From positions 1 to 46,131 of IMG/VR virus record IMGVR_UViG_3300047316_000145: a DNA stretch of 46,131 nt. One strand, given 5' to 3'. Source of the DNA: a virus. The notes under the pieces are model-generated. The model was not told the DNA's origin. It worked only from the letters and a program-made list of their open reading frames with translations, and searched no databases. Of the stretch, positions 21,552-28,683 are shown piece by piece (the first letter of the stretch is position 1; every line of letters begins with the position of its first letter). Both the position numbers and the translations under genes were made by a program.

Positions 21552-22696
21552 AACGCCTCCACAGCATCAGCGAGAGCTCGGAGCGCGTCAGCGACCGCGG
21601 CGTAACCCCCGGTTCCTTCGGCCTGGGCGACGCTCCCCGCGACCTTCGGCGGACGGCCCGGCCTGCGTTTGGCCGGCTCGGCGGCGACCACGGGAGCGGG
21701 CGGAGGCGCGCCGTTGGTGGGCGCGATCGGCGGAGGGTTGATCGCGGGCGGGGCGACCGGGGGTGGCGGCGGAGGGGGTGGACCGAAGGCCTGGACCGGG
21801 GGCGGAGGGGGCAAGGGCGCGGGTGCCTTCAAGACCCAATTTGCGCCGTCGGGGCAGTAGTGCGTTGCGGTTACGTGGGTCGGCGGGAGGCCATCCCACG
21901 GATTGCCCGCGGGGGGCGGAGGGGGCAACGGCGTGCCTCCAACCTGTGCTGCTACCTGGGCGAGGAACGAATCGGGGGTAAGAGCTGACATGTGGCGAGT
22001 CTCCTGGGCCAGTAAGGCCGTCAATTTGTCCTGGGCTGTGAGGTTGCAAAGCGAGCGATACTGACATCCGCCGTATTGCTCGCAAGCGATCGGATTGGGT
22101 GGAAGTTCCAAGGCCGTGCGCGCGGTTACCTGGGCCATGCGCAAAGCGGTCGCTCGCGCGCGTTCGATGGTCGGGGTGATGTCCGCACGGGTGACGCGTT
22201 GGTGCACCGCGTGGAGCTTGGGGCGCGAGCGGGTGACGTAGTTCCAACGCAGATCTACCGCCGGCGCGGCGTGGTACAGGTTGAAGGCGAAATGCGCGTA
22301 GATCGCCGCCTGGGTATCGTCCTTGAGAGATTCGATAGCGTACCGGAACGATCCGCATGTTTTGTGATCGTCCACCGTAGGAATCCCGTCAGCGTCCGGG
22401 GGTTCCAGGACATCAGGGTACCCGTGGAAAGGCGGGAATTGGATGTGCTGTTCGATGTCGAGTCCGGGCGTGCCAGGTTGCGGTAATACGTGTAGGAACT
22501 CGAACGCGCACGCACCTTCGGGGTTTGTCAGATCGGGCATGACCCCGTGTTTGAGGTAGCCCTCTAGGATGCTGTGGACCGCGGTACCGAACTCGGCATA
22601 AGGGTTCGGGACGCCTGGCACCTTGTCGATGGTCCTCCAAGCCCATTTCCTCTGACACAGGTCAAAGGCATTGATGCTGCTAGGGCTTGCGAGCAC
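21548..22696 (-). CDS. Cas4/RecB-like PD-(D/E)XK nuclease with 4Fe-4S cysteines and proline-rich tail
   Basis: 382 residues from a GTG. Nuclease domain at 1-235: C14 in FDLCQRKWAW, H41 in FGTAVHSILEGYL, D95 in GYPDVLE, and D110-x-K112 in TVDDHKT. Three further cysteines are C205, C211 and C217 (IACEQYGGCQYRSLC). One N-terminal and three C-terminal cysteines is the Fe-S cluster layout of Cas4/AddB-type nucleases. Residues 240-360 are proline-rich with runs of seven and eight prolines, then a basic AT-hook-like RRPGRPPK. It probably trims DNA ends in recombination or repair. The tail resembles that of the SSB-like protein. Confidence 0.8.
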   Translation of the reverse strand: MLASPSSINAFDLCQRKWAWRTIDKVPGVPNPYAEFGTAVHSILEGYLKHGVMPDLTNPEGACAFEFLHVLPQPGTPGLDIEQHIQFPPFHGYPDVLEPPDADGIPTVDDHKTCGSFRYAIESLKDDTQAAIYAHFAFNLYHAAPAVDLRWNYVTRSRPKLHAVHQRVTRADITPTIERARATALRMAQVTARTALELPPNPIACEQYGGCQYRSLCNLTAQDKLTALLAQETRHMSALTPDSFLAQVAAQVGGTPLPPPPPAGNPWDGLPPTHVTATHYCPDGANWVLKAPAPLPPPPPVQAFGPPPPPPPPVAPPAINPPPIAPTNGAPPPAPVVAAEPAKRRPGRPPKVAGSVAQAEGTGGYAAVADALRALADAVEAL

Positions 22697-23048
22697 GGAT
22701 CCATTCCGCCATTTCTTTGCGAGTCACGCCATGCGGCGAGCCGGCCCATTCAGCACCGGACGTTTTGTGGAAACCCTCGTGACCATACACACTGTCACAG
22801 GTATATGAGCCATATTGATTCGAGTAGGTGGCTTTGCACTTGTCATCGCGGACAATGACAGAACCTTCCACGATCTTCGCGCACGCTTCGCGTTCTTCGG
22901 CGATGGCCGTTGTGATCAATTCCTGAATGTACTCGATCGAGTGCACCGGAACCGTGATAGTCGGCAGCCCACACGGCGTGTCGCATTTGCGGCAAGCATG
23001 CTGAATTTCGATCTTGAACCACGCATCCGGGGTGATGATGCGGGTCAT
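22680..23048 (-). CDS. Cysteine-rich protein with phage-accessory helix motif
   Basis: 122 residues from the ATG at 23046-23048 (ATGA with the preceding stop). It begins with a C-x-x-C-like region (HACRKCDTPCGLPTITV), followed by the helix ELITTAIAEEREACAKIVEG that is frequent in small phage proteins, and a second Cys/His part (DKCKATYSNQYGSYTCDSV, YGHEGFHKTSG). It may bind zinc. Its 3' end overlaps the nuclease gene by 17 bases. No biochemical role can be named. Confidence 0.6.
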   Translation of the reverse strand: MTRIITPDAWFKIEIQHACRKCDTPCGLPTITVPVHSIEYIQELITTAIAEEREACAKIVEGSVIVRDDKCKATYSNQYGSYTCDSVYGHEGFHKTSGAEWAGSPHGVTRKEMAEWIRARKP

Positions 23049-23233
23049 GATCGGCCCCGGATCGCCTTCGCGCAACCACCCTCGGTCCCTTCGTACTCGT
23101 CAGCGATCTTGGCGCACGCTTCACGCTCTTCTGCGACTGCGGCGCGGATGGCGATAACGAACTTCACGTAGACGCCGGGATCGTCCGGCCCGTAATTAGC
23201 CATGACGATCGCGGCGCGCTCCTCTGGTGTCAC
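23045..23233 (-). CDS. Small phage protein with AVAEEREACAKIAD helix
   Basis: 62 residues from a GTG at 23231-23233 that overlaps the ParB-like stop (GTGA). It contains VIAIRAAVAEEREACAKIAD, a helix found in many phage accessory proteins, and ends with a small basic tail. The same helix occurs in the next gene downstream, so the pair probably arose by duplication or domain exchange. Role unknown. Confidence 0.6.
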   Translation of the reverse strand: MTPEERAAIVMANYGPDDPGVYVKFVIAIRAAVAEEREACAKIADEYEGTEGGCAKAIRGRS

Positions 23234-24168
23234 AGGACCTCTTCTCCCACAGGTGCGTTGTTGCTCGGGCGCATGACCTTCGCGCAACGCTTCTGGATCT
23301 CCGGCCATTCGTCCAACGCTTCGATATCGCCGGTCGTGATCCATTGGAGGAAACCACCGATGACAGCTTCCAATTCGCTCTCGAATTCCTCGCCGGTGTC
23401 GGACAAGTCGTATTGATCCGCCAGCACCGACAGAGCTCGCGCGGTGGGCTTGGCGCTCGCCTTGCGGGTCGGGCTCGCAAGCTGCGCCTTGACTTCCTTG
23501 GTCGTCTTGCCGTTGACGTGGGCCCGTGCTTCGGGCGGCGCGGTAGCGAGCGCGTAGCCAGCCGTGGGGGCGAGTGTACCGGTCGCGATGGCCTCTTGCT
23601 GTTCGGCGGGCAACTTGAGGAGGCTCAACCAATTGTCGAGCGTCCCACGCGAGATGGTCTTGCCGTCCGGTCCGCGGAACACCGCGCATACCTGGGCCTT
23701 GGTCTTGCCGATCTTGAGGAGGCGTTGCGCCTGTCGCGCCTTGGCGACGGCGCTCATGGGCTTGTGCCATTCGTTGCTGACTGACACGCTTACTTCGTCA
23801 GCTTCCTTGCGGACCACGTACGGAACCGAGATGGTTTCACCCGCGGCGCAGCGCTTGTTAGCCTCCCGGGCGGCCATGGTGCGCTGTCGGCCGTTGACGA
23901 CCACGCGGATCGTCGGGCGTTCACCCGCGGAGCTCCGGATCGGAACGACCGTGATCGCGTCGTTCACGCCGTGTTCCAGGATCGAGTCTACCAATCCGGA
24001 TTCCGGCGGTTGCAGGCGCTCCGGGTCGTCGCTGAACTTGTCCAGTTCATCGATGTCGATGCCAGGCGGAAGCGGGTCGAGTCCGTGGATATAGAGCGTG
24101 GCCGGGTCGGCCCATCCACCCTGTAGAAGTTGTTTCGCGGGAACGATTCCAGTCGTTGCCATGTTCAT
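23230..24168 (-). CDS. ParB-like DNA-binding protein
   Basis: 312 residues from the ATG at 24166-24168 (ATGA); a second ATG lies two codons further on. The ParB N-terminal fold is seen at about 45-125: PPESGLVDSILEHGVNDAIT, VVPIRSS, and RVVVNGRQRTMAAREANK, which has the family's G-R-x-R signature (here GRQR). It then has a helix-turn-helix-like segment (GKTKAQVCAVF, TISRGTLDNWLSLLKLP). ParB-like proteins bind specific DNA sites and can hydrolyse CTP; no ParA partner is encoded nearby. In phages such proteins act in replication or gene control. The C-terminal 100 residues are acidic and helical. Confidence 0.75.
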   Translation of the reverse strand: MNMATTGIVPAKQLLQGGWADPATLYIHGLDPLPPGIDIDELDKFSDDPERLQPPESGLVDSILEHGVNDAITVVPIRSSAGERPTIRVVVNGRQRTMAAREANKRCAAGETISVPYVVRKEADEVSVSVSNEWHKPMSAVAKARQAQRLLKIGKTKAQVCAVFRGPDGKTISRGTLDNWLSLLKLPAEQQEAIATGTLAPTAGYALATAPPEARAHVNGKTTKEVKAQLASPTRKASAKPTARALSVLADQYDLSDTGEEFESELEAVIGGFLQWITTGDIEALDEWPEIQKRCAKVMRPSNNAPVGEEVL

Positions 24169-24335
24169 CCTTCTTTGATCAGAGCCTCTAACAGATCGGC
24201 CAGGTCCTGCGTTGCTTCGCGAGGGAAAGCGATTTCTAGTGCTGCTTCGGGTGTATCTCGCAGGACCTTGATCCACCCCTTTGCTTCACTGATTCGGTCG
24301 ATGGGTGGATCCCATCCTTGCGGATGATCTTTCAC
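24165..24335 (-). CDS. 56-residue protein, unknown function
   Basis: Starts at a GTG (24333-24335) overlapping the upstream stop as GTGA. The sequence is helical and acidic (ISEAKGWIKVLRDTPEAALE, ATQDLADLLEALIKEG). It is coupled to ParB by ATGA. No motif recognised; it may be a partner of the ParB-like protein. Confidence 0.6.
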   Translation of the reverse strand: MKDHPQGWDPPIDRISEAKGWIKVLRDTPEAALEIAFPREATQDLADLLEALIKEG

Positions 24336-24583
24336 TTCGCGCTCCGGAGCGCGGCGGCGTAGGCGCGGCCCTGGGCGGCGGCTTCGACGGCGGCATTGAA
24401 CCAATTCGCGTTGATATTGACCCAATCCGGCGCGGACCCTCCAACTCCGGCACCGCAACGGATCATGCCATAAGCTTCGCCTCCGATGACTGGGTACAGG
24501 TTGACGGACGCGTGCGGGCCGACGCCGGACATGCGGCGGATAACCCTGCGAGCGGTGGCGCGGTCGGCTTCGGTGATCTGCAT
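24332..24583 (-). CDS. Small conserved-looking phage protein, unknown function
   Basis: 83 residues from the ATG at 24581-24583; an upstream TTG nine bases earlier is possible. It begins MQITEADRATARRVIRRM and continues SVNLYPVIGGEAYGMIRCGA. No ribosome site is visible, whereas a sequence similar to a promoter lies 8 to 36 bases upstream, so it may be translated from a leaderless transcript. It starts the second segment of the replication operon. Confidence 0.6.
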   Translation of the reverse strand: MQITEADRATARRVIRRMSGVGPHASVNLYPVIGGEAYGMIRCGAGVGGSAPDWVNINANWFNAAVEAAAQGRAYAAALRSAK

Positions 24584-24590
24584 GTCAACC

Positions 24591-24620
24591 AAGCTAGGTT
24601 AGTTGCCAAGGGTTGTCAAC
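24591..24620 (-). promoter_or_regulatory. Candidate promoter with repeated GTTGNCAAS boxes
   Basis: On the minus strand TTGACA (24614-24619) is followed 17 bases later by TAGCTT (24591-24596). The -35 is perfect; the -10 is weak. The sequence GTTGTCAAC (24612-24620, nearly palindromic) overlaps the -35, and a similar GTTGCCAAG starts exactly 10 bases away (24602-24610). The TGTCAAC core recurs at 24583-24589. The phased repeats look like an operator controlling the small gene starting at 24583. No gene lies in 24584-24666. Confidence 0.45.
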
Positions 24621-24666
24621 TGGGGATTTGCACAATTGTTGGCGTCAGGTAGGCACATAACTTGCC

Positions 24667-26910
24667 TTAGTTCATCCTTGCTTGTTCGCCGCGTTCCAAC
24701 CTGGCCTGTAGCGTCGGCACGTCGTAACCCACGGTTTCAGCCCAATGCAGGAGGATCTCCGTGCGGATGCGGTAATAATGCCCATCGGTACCGGTCCGAC
24801 GCAGGTGCACCTTGAGGGGTTCCGCCAGGCTTCGCAGTGTCTGTGACAGGTAGTACGGGCTCGGGCCTTGTTCGCTACGTTGATTCAACGACGCGGCGAG
24901 ACTGCTCGGCAAGACGTGGATAGCGCCTTTTTCTAGGACGAATCCAGGCTCTTGGCGTTCCTTCAAGATCTGGGCGACGCACACTTGGAGGATTTTCCCA
25001 CCAATGTTGCTCGCGGCGGCCAAGTGATCCGTAAGCTCGCGTCCCTGGGATGCGATGGCGAATTGCCCTTCGGACTTCGGTTTCGGTAGGCTCAGGATGT
25101 GCTGGGCGATTTCATCCGTGTGAATGAGGCTCGTCACGTCTCGTGAGCGCAGGAAGTCCCGCCCGGCCGTCAGGACGGGCACCCGAAGGATCCGCCGGGC
25201 GATGGCCTCCGCGTCATCGTGGGTCAACATGTTCGCCGCTACACGGAAGATGTTCTCGTTGTTGGCCGTCAGCGCCGTGCGGCAATAGCCGACGAGTTTC
25301 GCGTGGTCGCGAAACTTGCGGTTGATCGTATGGGTGCGCTGTTGGATGAAATCCCGGAATTCTTCCGTTTTGTAGTTGCCGTGGTTGTCTTTGGGGAACT
25401 TCTCGTCACCCCATACCAAGGGACTCGTTAGCAGGTCAGCGTTGAACGATCCGAACGCGTGGTCCAATTGCACGAAGGCACCCCACAGACGTGCGCACCC
25501 CGAGATCAAAAGGCTTTTGCCGGCTCCGCTCGCGCCTACCAGGTACAGGCAAATCAGCGGTTGATCGGTGTGGGGTAACCACGCGAGCCATTGCCGCACT
25601 AGCGGGGCGTTCTCGCCGCACATTGCATCTAGCCATGCGTCTACCAAGGGTGAGCGCTTGGGCTCCAAGGCTCGCATGGGAGCGGTGGGGAGCGTCAGGG
25701 TCGTTCCGTCGAAGCGCGCTTCGGTTTGCGCGTAGGTGTAGCAAATCTCGTTGGCGTGCTGGCCGCATTCGGTCAGCAAGGATACGGCGCTACGCGGTAG
25801 GCCATCCGCGCGCAGCGGATCAATGTCGAACGGGCTGAGAGCGCGTTGGAGGTCGGGTAAATCGACCGAGCCAAAGTCTCGGTACCCGTCGATCGTCAAG
25901 CCGTAAAGGCGTTTACCACACAGGAGGACCGTACTGTTAGGGGACTTCGCGGCGAACCTTTCGCGCATGTAAGACGTTTCGTCGGGAGTGTAGGGCTCGT
26001 CGCGCTGTTGCCCGATTCGTTCGAAGTGTTCGCGGATGCGTTCTTCGCGTGTATCCCTTTGCGCTTGGCGTTCCGCTGCGTAGAACCTTTCGATCTTCTC
26101 GCGTGCATGTTCGTGCGCGCGGTCCGCTGGCATGACGTCCAGCGACGGCGACATGAGGGTTAGCAGGCTGTCGGTCGAAACGTCTAGTCCCCAAGCGACC
26201 TTGAAATAGCCAATCAGGCTAACTAAGGTCGCATCGATTGCACCGGCGCTTGCGTAGGGTTCGTGCACGAGGATTGCGCGTACCGCGTCCCTAGCAGCGT
26301 TGACGTTGCGCCTTTTCTCTGGGTCGTTGACCGAGCGGGATCGGTACGTGAGTGTTTTCTCTAGTGCTTCCAGGTCCTCTCGCGTGATCTCGCGAGAACC
26401 CGGCAAGAGGTACGGATCGAACGGCCGGCCGGTAAGGCGCACAATCAGGGGAGGCGGGTCGCCTGGTTTACGTGCCGGGATGTAGAAGATCCTGCTCGGG
26501 TTGTGTGTGGCCGGGTCGGAGGGTACGCCGATATACCGCTCGAGGGCTTTGCGGTGTTTCCGCCATGCGCCAGGGTGGTCGTCCCTTGGCAGGATTACTC
26601 GGAAGGCGATGGGCTTATCCGTGAAATGACTATAGCTGGTGTACACCAGGCCTTGGAAGCGCTGCACGCGTTGGATGACCTGCGATGCCTGATCGGTGGT
26701 TAGCCGGTCGTAGTCGAACACCTGGGCGGATAGCGCTGTCACATTGGCGTCAAAGCGCGGGCCCTTCAGAACGTGAGGGCCGAAGGCCGGGCGCATGTTC
26801 GGGTCGACGATGACCGGAGGGTCACGCGTCAGCGCTTCCACGAAGGCGTCCCACGGGAGCTCCACCGAGCGCCCTTGGTCCGTGTGGTCCGCGTAGGCTG
26901 TGAACTTCAC
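24667..26910 (-). CDS. AEP-type primase / SF3-like helicase
   Basis: 747 residues from a GTG at 26908-26910 that overlaps the regulator stop (GTGA). The N-terminal primase-polymerase domain shows D66-x-D68 (VFDYD), the S-x-H-like TSYSH (91-95), and THNPSRIFYIPA (135-146), as in archaeo-eukaryotic primases. The C-terminal helicase domain has Walker A VGASGAGKS (458-466), a D-E pair at 502-503 (LVWGDEK) and TANNENIF sensor-like motif near 548. It should make primers and unwind DNA for the phage replisome. Long upstream read-through versions of the frame are judged false. Confidence 0.88.
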   Translation of the reverse strand: MKFTAYADHTDQGRSVELPWDAFVEALTRDPPVIVDPNMRPAFGPHVLKGPRFDANVTALSAQVFDYDRLTTDQASQVIQRVQRFQGLVYTSYSHFTDKPIAFRVILPRDDHPGAWRKHRKALERYIGVPSDPATHNPSRIFYIPARKPGDPPPLIVRLTGRPFDPYLLPGSREITREDLEALEKTLTYRSRSVNDPEKRRNVNAARDAVRAILVHEPYASAGAIDATLVSLIGYFKVAWGLDVSTDSLLTLMSPSLDVMPADRAHEHAREKIERFYAAERQAQRDTREERIREHFERIGQQRDEPYTPDETSYMRERFAAKSPNSTVLLCGKRLYGLTIDGYRDFGSVDLPDLQRALSPFDIDPLRADGLPRSAVSLLTECGQHANEICYTYAQTEARFDGTTLTLPTAPMRALEPKRSPLVDAWLDAMCGENAPLVRQWLAWLPHTDQPLICLYLVGASGAGKSLLISGCARLWGAFVQLDHAFGSFNADLLTSPLVWGDEKFPKDNHGNYKTEEFRDFIQQRTHTINRKFRDHAKLVGYCRTALTANNENIFRVAANMLTHDDAEAIARRILRVPVLTAGRDFLRSRDVTSLIHTDEIAQHILSLPKPKSEGQFAIASQGRELTDHLAAASNIGGKILQVCVAQILKERQEPGFVLEKGAIHVLPSSLAASLNQRSEQGPSPYYLSQTLRSLAEPLKVHLRRTGTDGHYYRIRTEILLHWAETVGYDVPTLQARLERGEQARMN

Positions 26911-27122
26911 GCGGCGACTACAAGCTGGCGCGGGTCCAGGCCATACAGCGTGCACAGCGCGAGCAGGGCGGTGGCTTGCGGCTCCGTCACGCCCCGTTCG
27001 TAGGCGTAGATGCTGACGTCGCGGATGCCCGTGCTGTGGGCTACCTCGAACACCGACAAGCCTTTCGCCTGGCGTGCTTGTTTGAGGCGAGGTCCGAGGG
27101 TCATCCAGTCGGGGCGAAGCAT
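26907..27122 (-). CDS. XRE-family helix-turn-helix regulator
   Basis: 71 residues from the ATG at 27120-27122; an internal ATG six codons in is an alternative. The order GPRLKQARQAKGLSVFEVAH, STGIRDVSIYAYERGVTEP and ATALLALCTLYGLDPRQL is a complete Cro/CI-type helix-turn-helix. The palindrome ACGCAA-N9-TTGCGT lies 32 to 52 bases upstream, so it probably controls its own operon. It is the first gene of the replication operon and is translationally coupled to the primase. No peptidase or multimerisation domain follows, so it is not a CI-like repressor in size. Confidence 0.8.
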   Translation of the reverse strand: MLRPDWMTLGPRLKQARQAKGLSVFEVAHSTGIRDVSIYAYERGVTEPQATALLALCTLYGLDPRQLVVAA

Positions 27123-27153
27123 CGTCCAAGGTTCTACATGGCGCCGACGCGCT

Positions 27154-27174
27154 ACGCAAGCGTTATATTTGCGT
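27154..27174. promoter_or_regulatory. Operator-like palindrome upstream of the regulator
   Basis: ACGCAA (27154-27159) and TTGCGT (27169-27174) are perfect inverted arms with nine bases between. A minus-strand TATAAC hexamer lies within the spacer, so a bound regulator would cover the -10 of the operon promoter. No good -35 was found. The likely ligand is the XRE protein encoded 32 bases away. Confidence 0.45.
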
Positions 27175-27290
27175 GTAGGTAACGCTCCCACTTATTTTTG
27201 GGTAGGTAGATGTGCGTATGGGGTTTGGGAAGGCTTCCTTTTTAAGGGGTACTGATGCAATGAAAGTACTATTAATATTTAGCAATGTTT

Positions 27291-27316
27291 TGCGAATTTG
27301 CATTATTTCATTCGCA
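27291..27316. repeat. Inverted repeat in AT-rich block
   Basis: TGCGAAT (27291-27297) and ATTCGCA (27310-27316) are perfect complements separated by 12 mostly A/T bases, next to a TATTAATA palindrome. It may be an origin element or an operator. Confidence 0.4.
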
Positions 27317-27417
27317 TCCGGACCCACCATGTTAAAGTCTTATACCTGCTTCCCATTACAGACTTTACAAGGTTTTTGTTGAATGAAGACGCTAAGATGA
27401 CGCGGGGCAGCAAGTGT

Positions 27418-27528
27418 GGAAGATGTGTGGAAACCACCGTAACACTTCCTTCCCACACAAAAAATTGACAAGGAACAATTCTGTAGGTTACGCAGTGCGC
27501 TGGGGATAACTCCTGCCCCACATCTTCC
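27418..27528. repeat. Long-spaced inverted repeat pair
   Basis: GGAAGATGTG at 27418-27427 and CACATCTTCC at 27519-27528 are perfect complements within longer similar flanks, about 90 bases apart, surrounding the plus-strand TTGACA at 27465. Similar GTGTGG/CCACAC words lie between. They could be paired binding sites for a regulator or an origin-binding protein. Confidence 0.45.
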
Positions 27529-27555
27529 CACGGCGCTAGGCTTGACGGACACGCT

Positions 27556-28095
27556 ATGCGTGGCTACGCTGCGCTAGGGCCAGTGGACTACGACCTATCC
27601 GAACCGTGGAGGCGCCAGCCATTCGACACGGACCAAAGCTACGCAATCTTTCAGGATTTCCTTGCGCTTAGCTACCCACGCAAGACGAAGAAGTTACCGG
27701 AAAAGCTTCGCGCGATCGCGGAGTCTTGGCGCATCATTCATGGGTGGGATGTGAGGGCTGCGCGCTACGATGCGCACATCGCGGACATCCGCCAAGCCGC
27801 CGTCGAGCGCGTCACGGAGTCTCTCGCCGAGCGCCACGCCCGTCTCGGGTTCGAGGTGACGAGCATCGCTGCGGCGGACCTGGCGCGCCTTCGCAAGGCC
27901 CAGGCGGCGCTGTCGGACGATCTACCCCGGTTGAACGACGGTCAGATCTTGCGCTATCTCGAGACCGGCATCCGGATCGAGCGCGAAGCCGCGGGCGCTG
28001 CGCCGCCTCAGGTGGAGACCCTGGACTTGAGCGCCCTGTCGGTGGATGAACTCCGCGCCTGGCGTGCGCTCGCCGCCAAGGCTGTGCGCCGGTGA
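27556..28095 (+). CDS. Possible terminase small subunit or DNA-binding protein
   Basis: 179 residues on the plus strand. The N-terminal segment EPWRRQPFDTDQSYAIFQDF with LRAIAESWRIIHGWDVRAAR-YDAHI resembles the helix-turn-helix start of phage small terminase-like proteins. The remainder is a long acidic helix with ERVTESLAERHARLGFEV and a C-terminal LSVDELRAWRALAAKAV. It would normally lie next to the large terminase; here it is about 14 kb away in the opposite orientation. The ATG follows the control region. Alternatively it is an early DNA-binding protein. The family resemblance is by eye only. Confidence 0.6.
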   Translation: MRGYAALGPVDYDLSEPWRRQPFDTDQSYAIFQDFLALSYPRKTKKLPEKLRAIAESWRIIHGWDVRAARYDAHIADIRQAAVERVTESLAERHARLGFEVTSIAAADLARLRKAQAALSDDLPRLNDGQILRYLETGIRIEREAAGAAPPQVETLDLSALSVDELRAWRALAAKAVRR

Positions 28096-28289
28096 CACCG
28101 CGGGCCACGGATCAACGCCAGGCCTGCACCATCGCCCGGGCCATCGTCGACCGGCTCATGGCCGTGGGCGGGATAGCCCTGGCGGATGAAGGCGAGGCGC
28201 TACTCGCGGCGCCCAGCATCGACTGGGCCGCGCTCCTGACCTGGAACCGCCGCGCGTGCGACTACCTGATCGAACGAAACAAGCGCTAA
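28092..28289 (+). CDS. Small helical protein coupled to the small-terminase candidate
   Basis: 65 residues from a GTG that overlaps the previous stop (GTGA). It is rich in Ala and Arg (QACTIARAIVDRLMAVGGIA, DWAALLTWNRRACDYLIE). It is predicted to be helical and soluble. Its stop overlaps the stop of the convergent minus-strand gene by a few bases, with no terminator between them. Function unknown. Confidence 0.65.
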   Translation: MTPRATDQRQACTIARAIVDRLMAVGGIALADEGEALLAAPSIDWAALLTWNRRACDYLIERNKR

Positions 28290-28492
28290 GCCGGACAGTC
28301 CCCAGGCTCTTCGCTGTCGCCGTCACAGGAACACGCGTCGTCGTGATCCCAACGTAGGCAACAGATACCACCGCACGTCAGCGGTTTGTCGCAACGTTCT
28401 TTTGATTGATCGTTGGACGGTTGGAGTTCTCGGATGGTCGTACCGTTGTCACGTTGGATCGTGACCCATTTGTAGACAAGATCCCAGCTCAT
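28286..28492 (-). CDS. Cysteine-rich small protein, unknown function
   Basis: 68 residues from the ATG at 28490-28492 (ATGA). The N-terminus is a strand pair (MSWDLVYKWVTIQRDNGTTI) and the second half has seven cysteines (CDKPLTCGGICCLRWDHDDA, then CSCDGDSEEPGDC) with many acidic residues. It is probably a zinc-binding or disulfide-containing accessory. It ends head-to-head with the plus-strand gene. Confidence 0.6.
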   Translation of the reverse strand: MSWDLVYKWVTIQRDNGTTIRELQPSNDQSKERCDKPLTCGGICCLRWDHDDACSCDGDSEEPGDCPA

Positions 28493-28683
28493 AGACCACC
28501 CCGGTTCTCAATCGCCCACTGCCTGGCAAGTTCTTCGCATTCGTTGGCGAAGGTTTCGGCCGTAGCAACGGCTTGCTTGTCGAGTAGGTCCCCGACCGAG
28601 ATACGGCGCAGGTACGTCGCAAGGTCCTGGTACTCGGCTGCACGGAAGCGGTACACGGCAAGTTCTTCCGGGGTTGCGTTCAT
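28489..28683 (-). CDS. Small helical protein, unknown function
   Basis: 64 residues from the ATG at 28681-28683 (ATGA). It has the pattern MNATPEELAVYRFRAAEYQD with the helices LATYLRRISVGDLLDKQAVA and TFANECEELARQWAIENRGG. It looks like a compact helical protein of the kind encoded beside replication or lysis genes in phages. No function assigned. Confidence 0.6.
   Translation of the reverse strand: MNATPEELAVYRFRAAEYQDLATYLRRISVGDLLDKQAVATAETFANECEELARQWAIENRGGL

Larger units (their letters stand above)
27123..27555. promoter_or_regulatory. Intergenic control region between divergent operons
   Basis: About 430 bases without a convincing gene. It separates the minus-strand replication operon from the plus-strand pair starting at 27556. 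It contains an AT-rich block (27255-27320) and several inverted repeats described separately. A TTGACA at 27465-27470 faces the plus strand but has only a poor -10. It is the best candidate for early promoters, operators and possibly the replication origin. These functions are inferred from position and composition. Confidence 0.6.

Noticed and set aside
21780-21880. Similarity of DGANW motifs between the nuclease tail and the head decoration domains as evidence of shared origin
   Set aside because: The match is only five or six residues in low-complexity surroundings and is likely coincidental.
24667-27159. An 830-residue upstream-extended reading of the primase frame
   Set aside because: The extra 83 residues are low-complexity and overlap the XRE regulator in another frame; the GTG at 26908-26910 is coupled to the regulator stop and starts the conserved domain.
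27465-27490. A full sigma-70 promoter for the plus-strand gene at 27556
   Set aside because: TTGACA is perfect, but no acceptable -10 lies at 16 to 18 bases.
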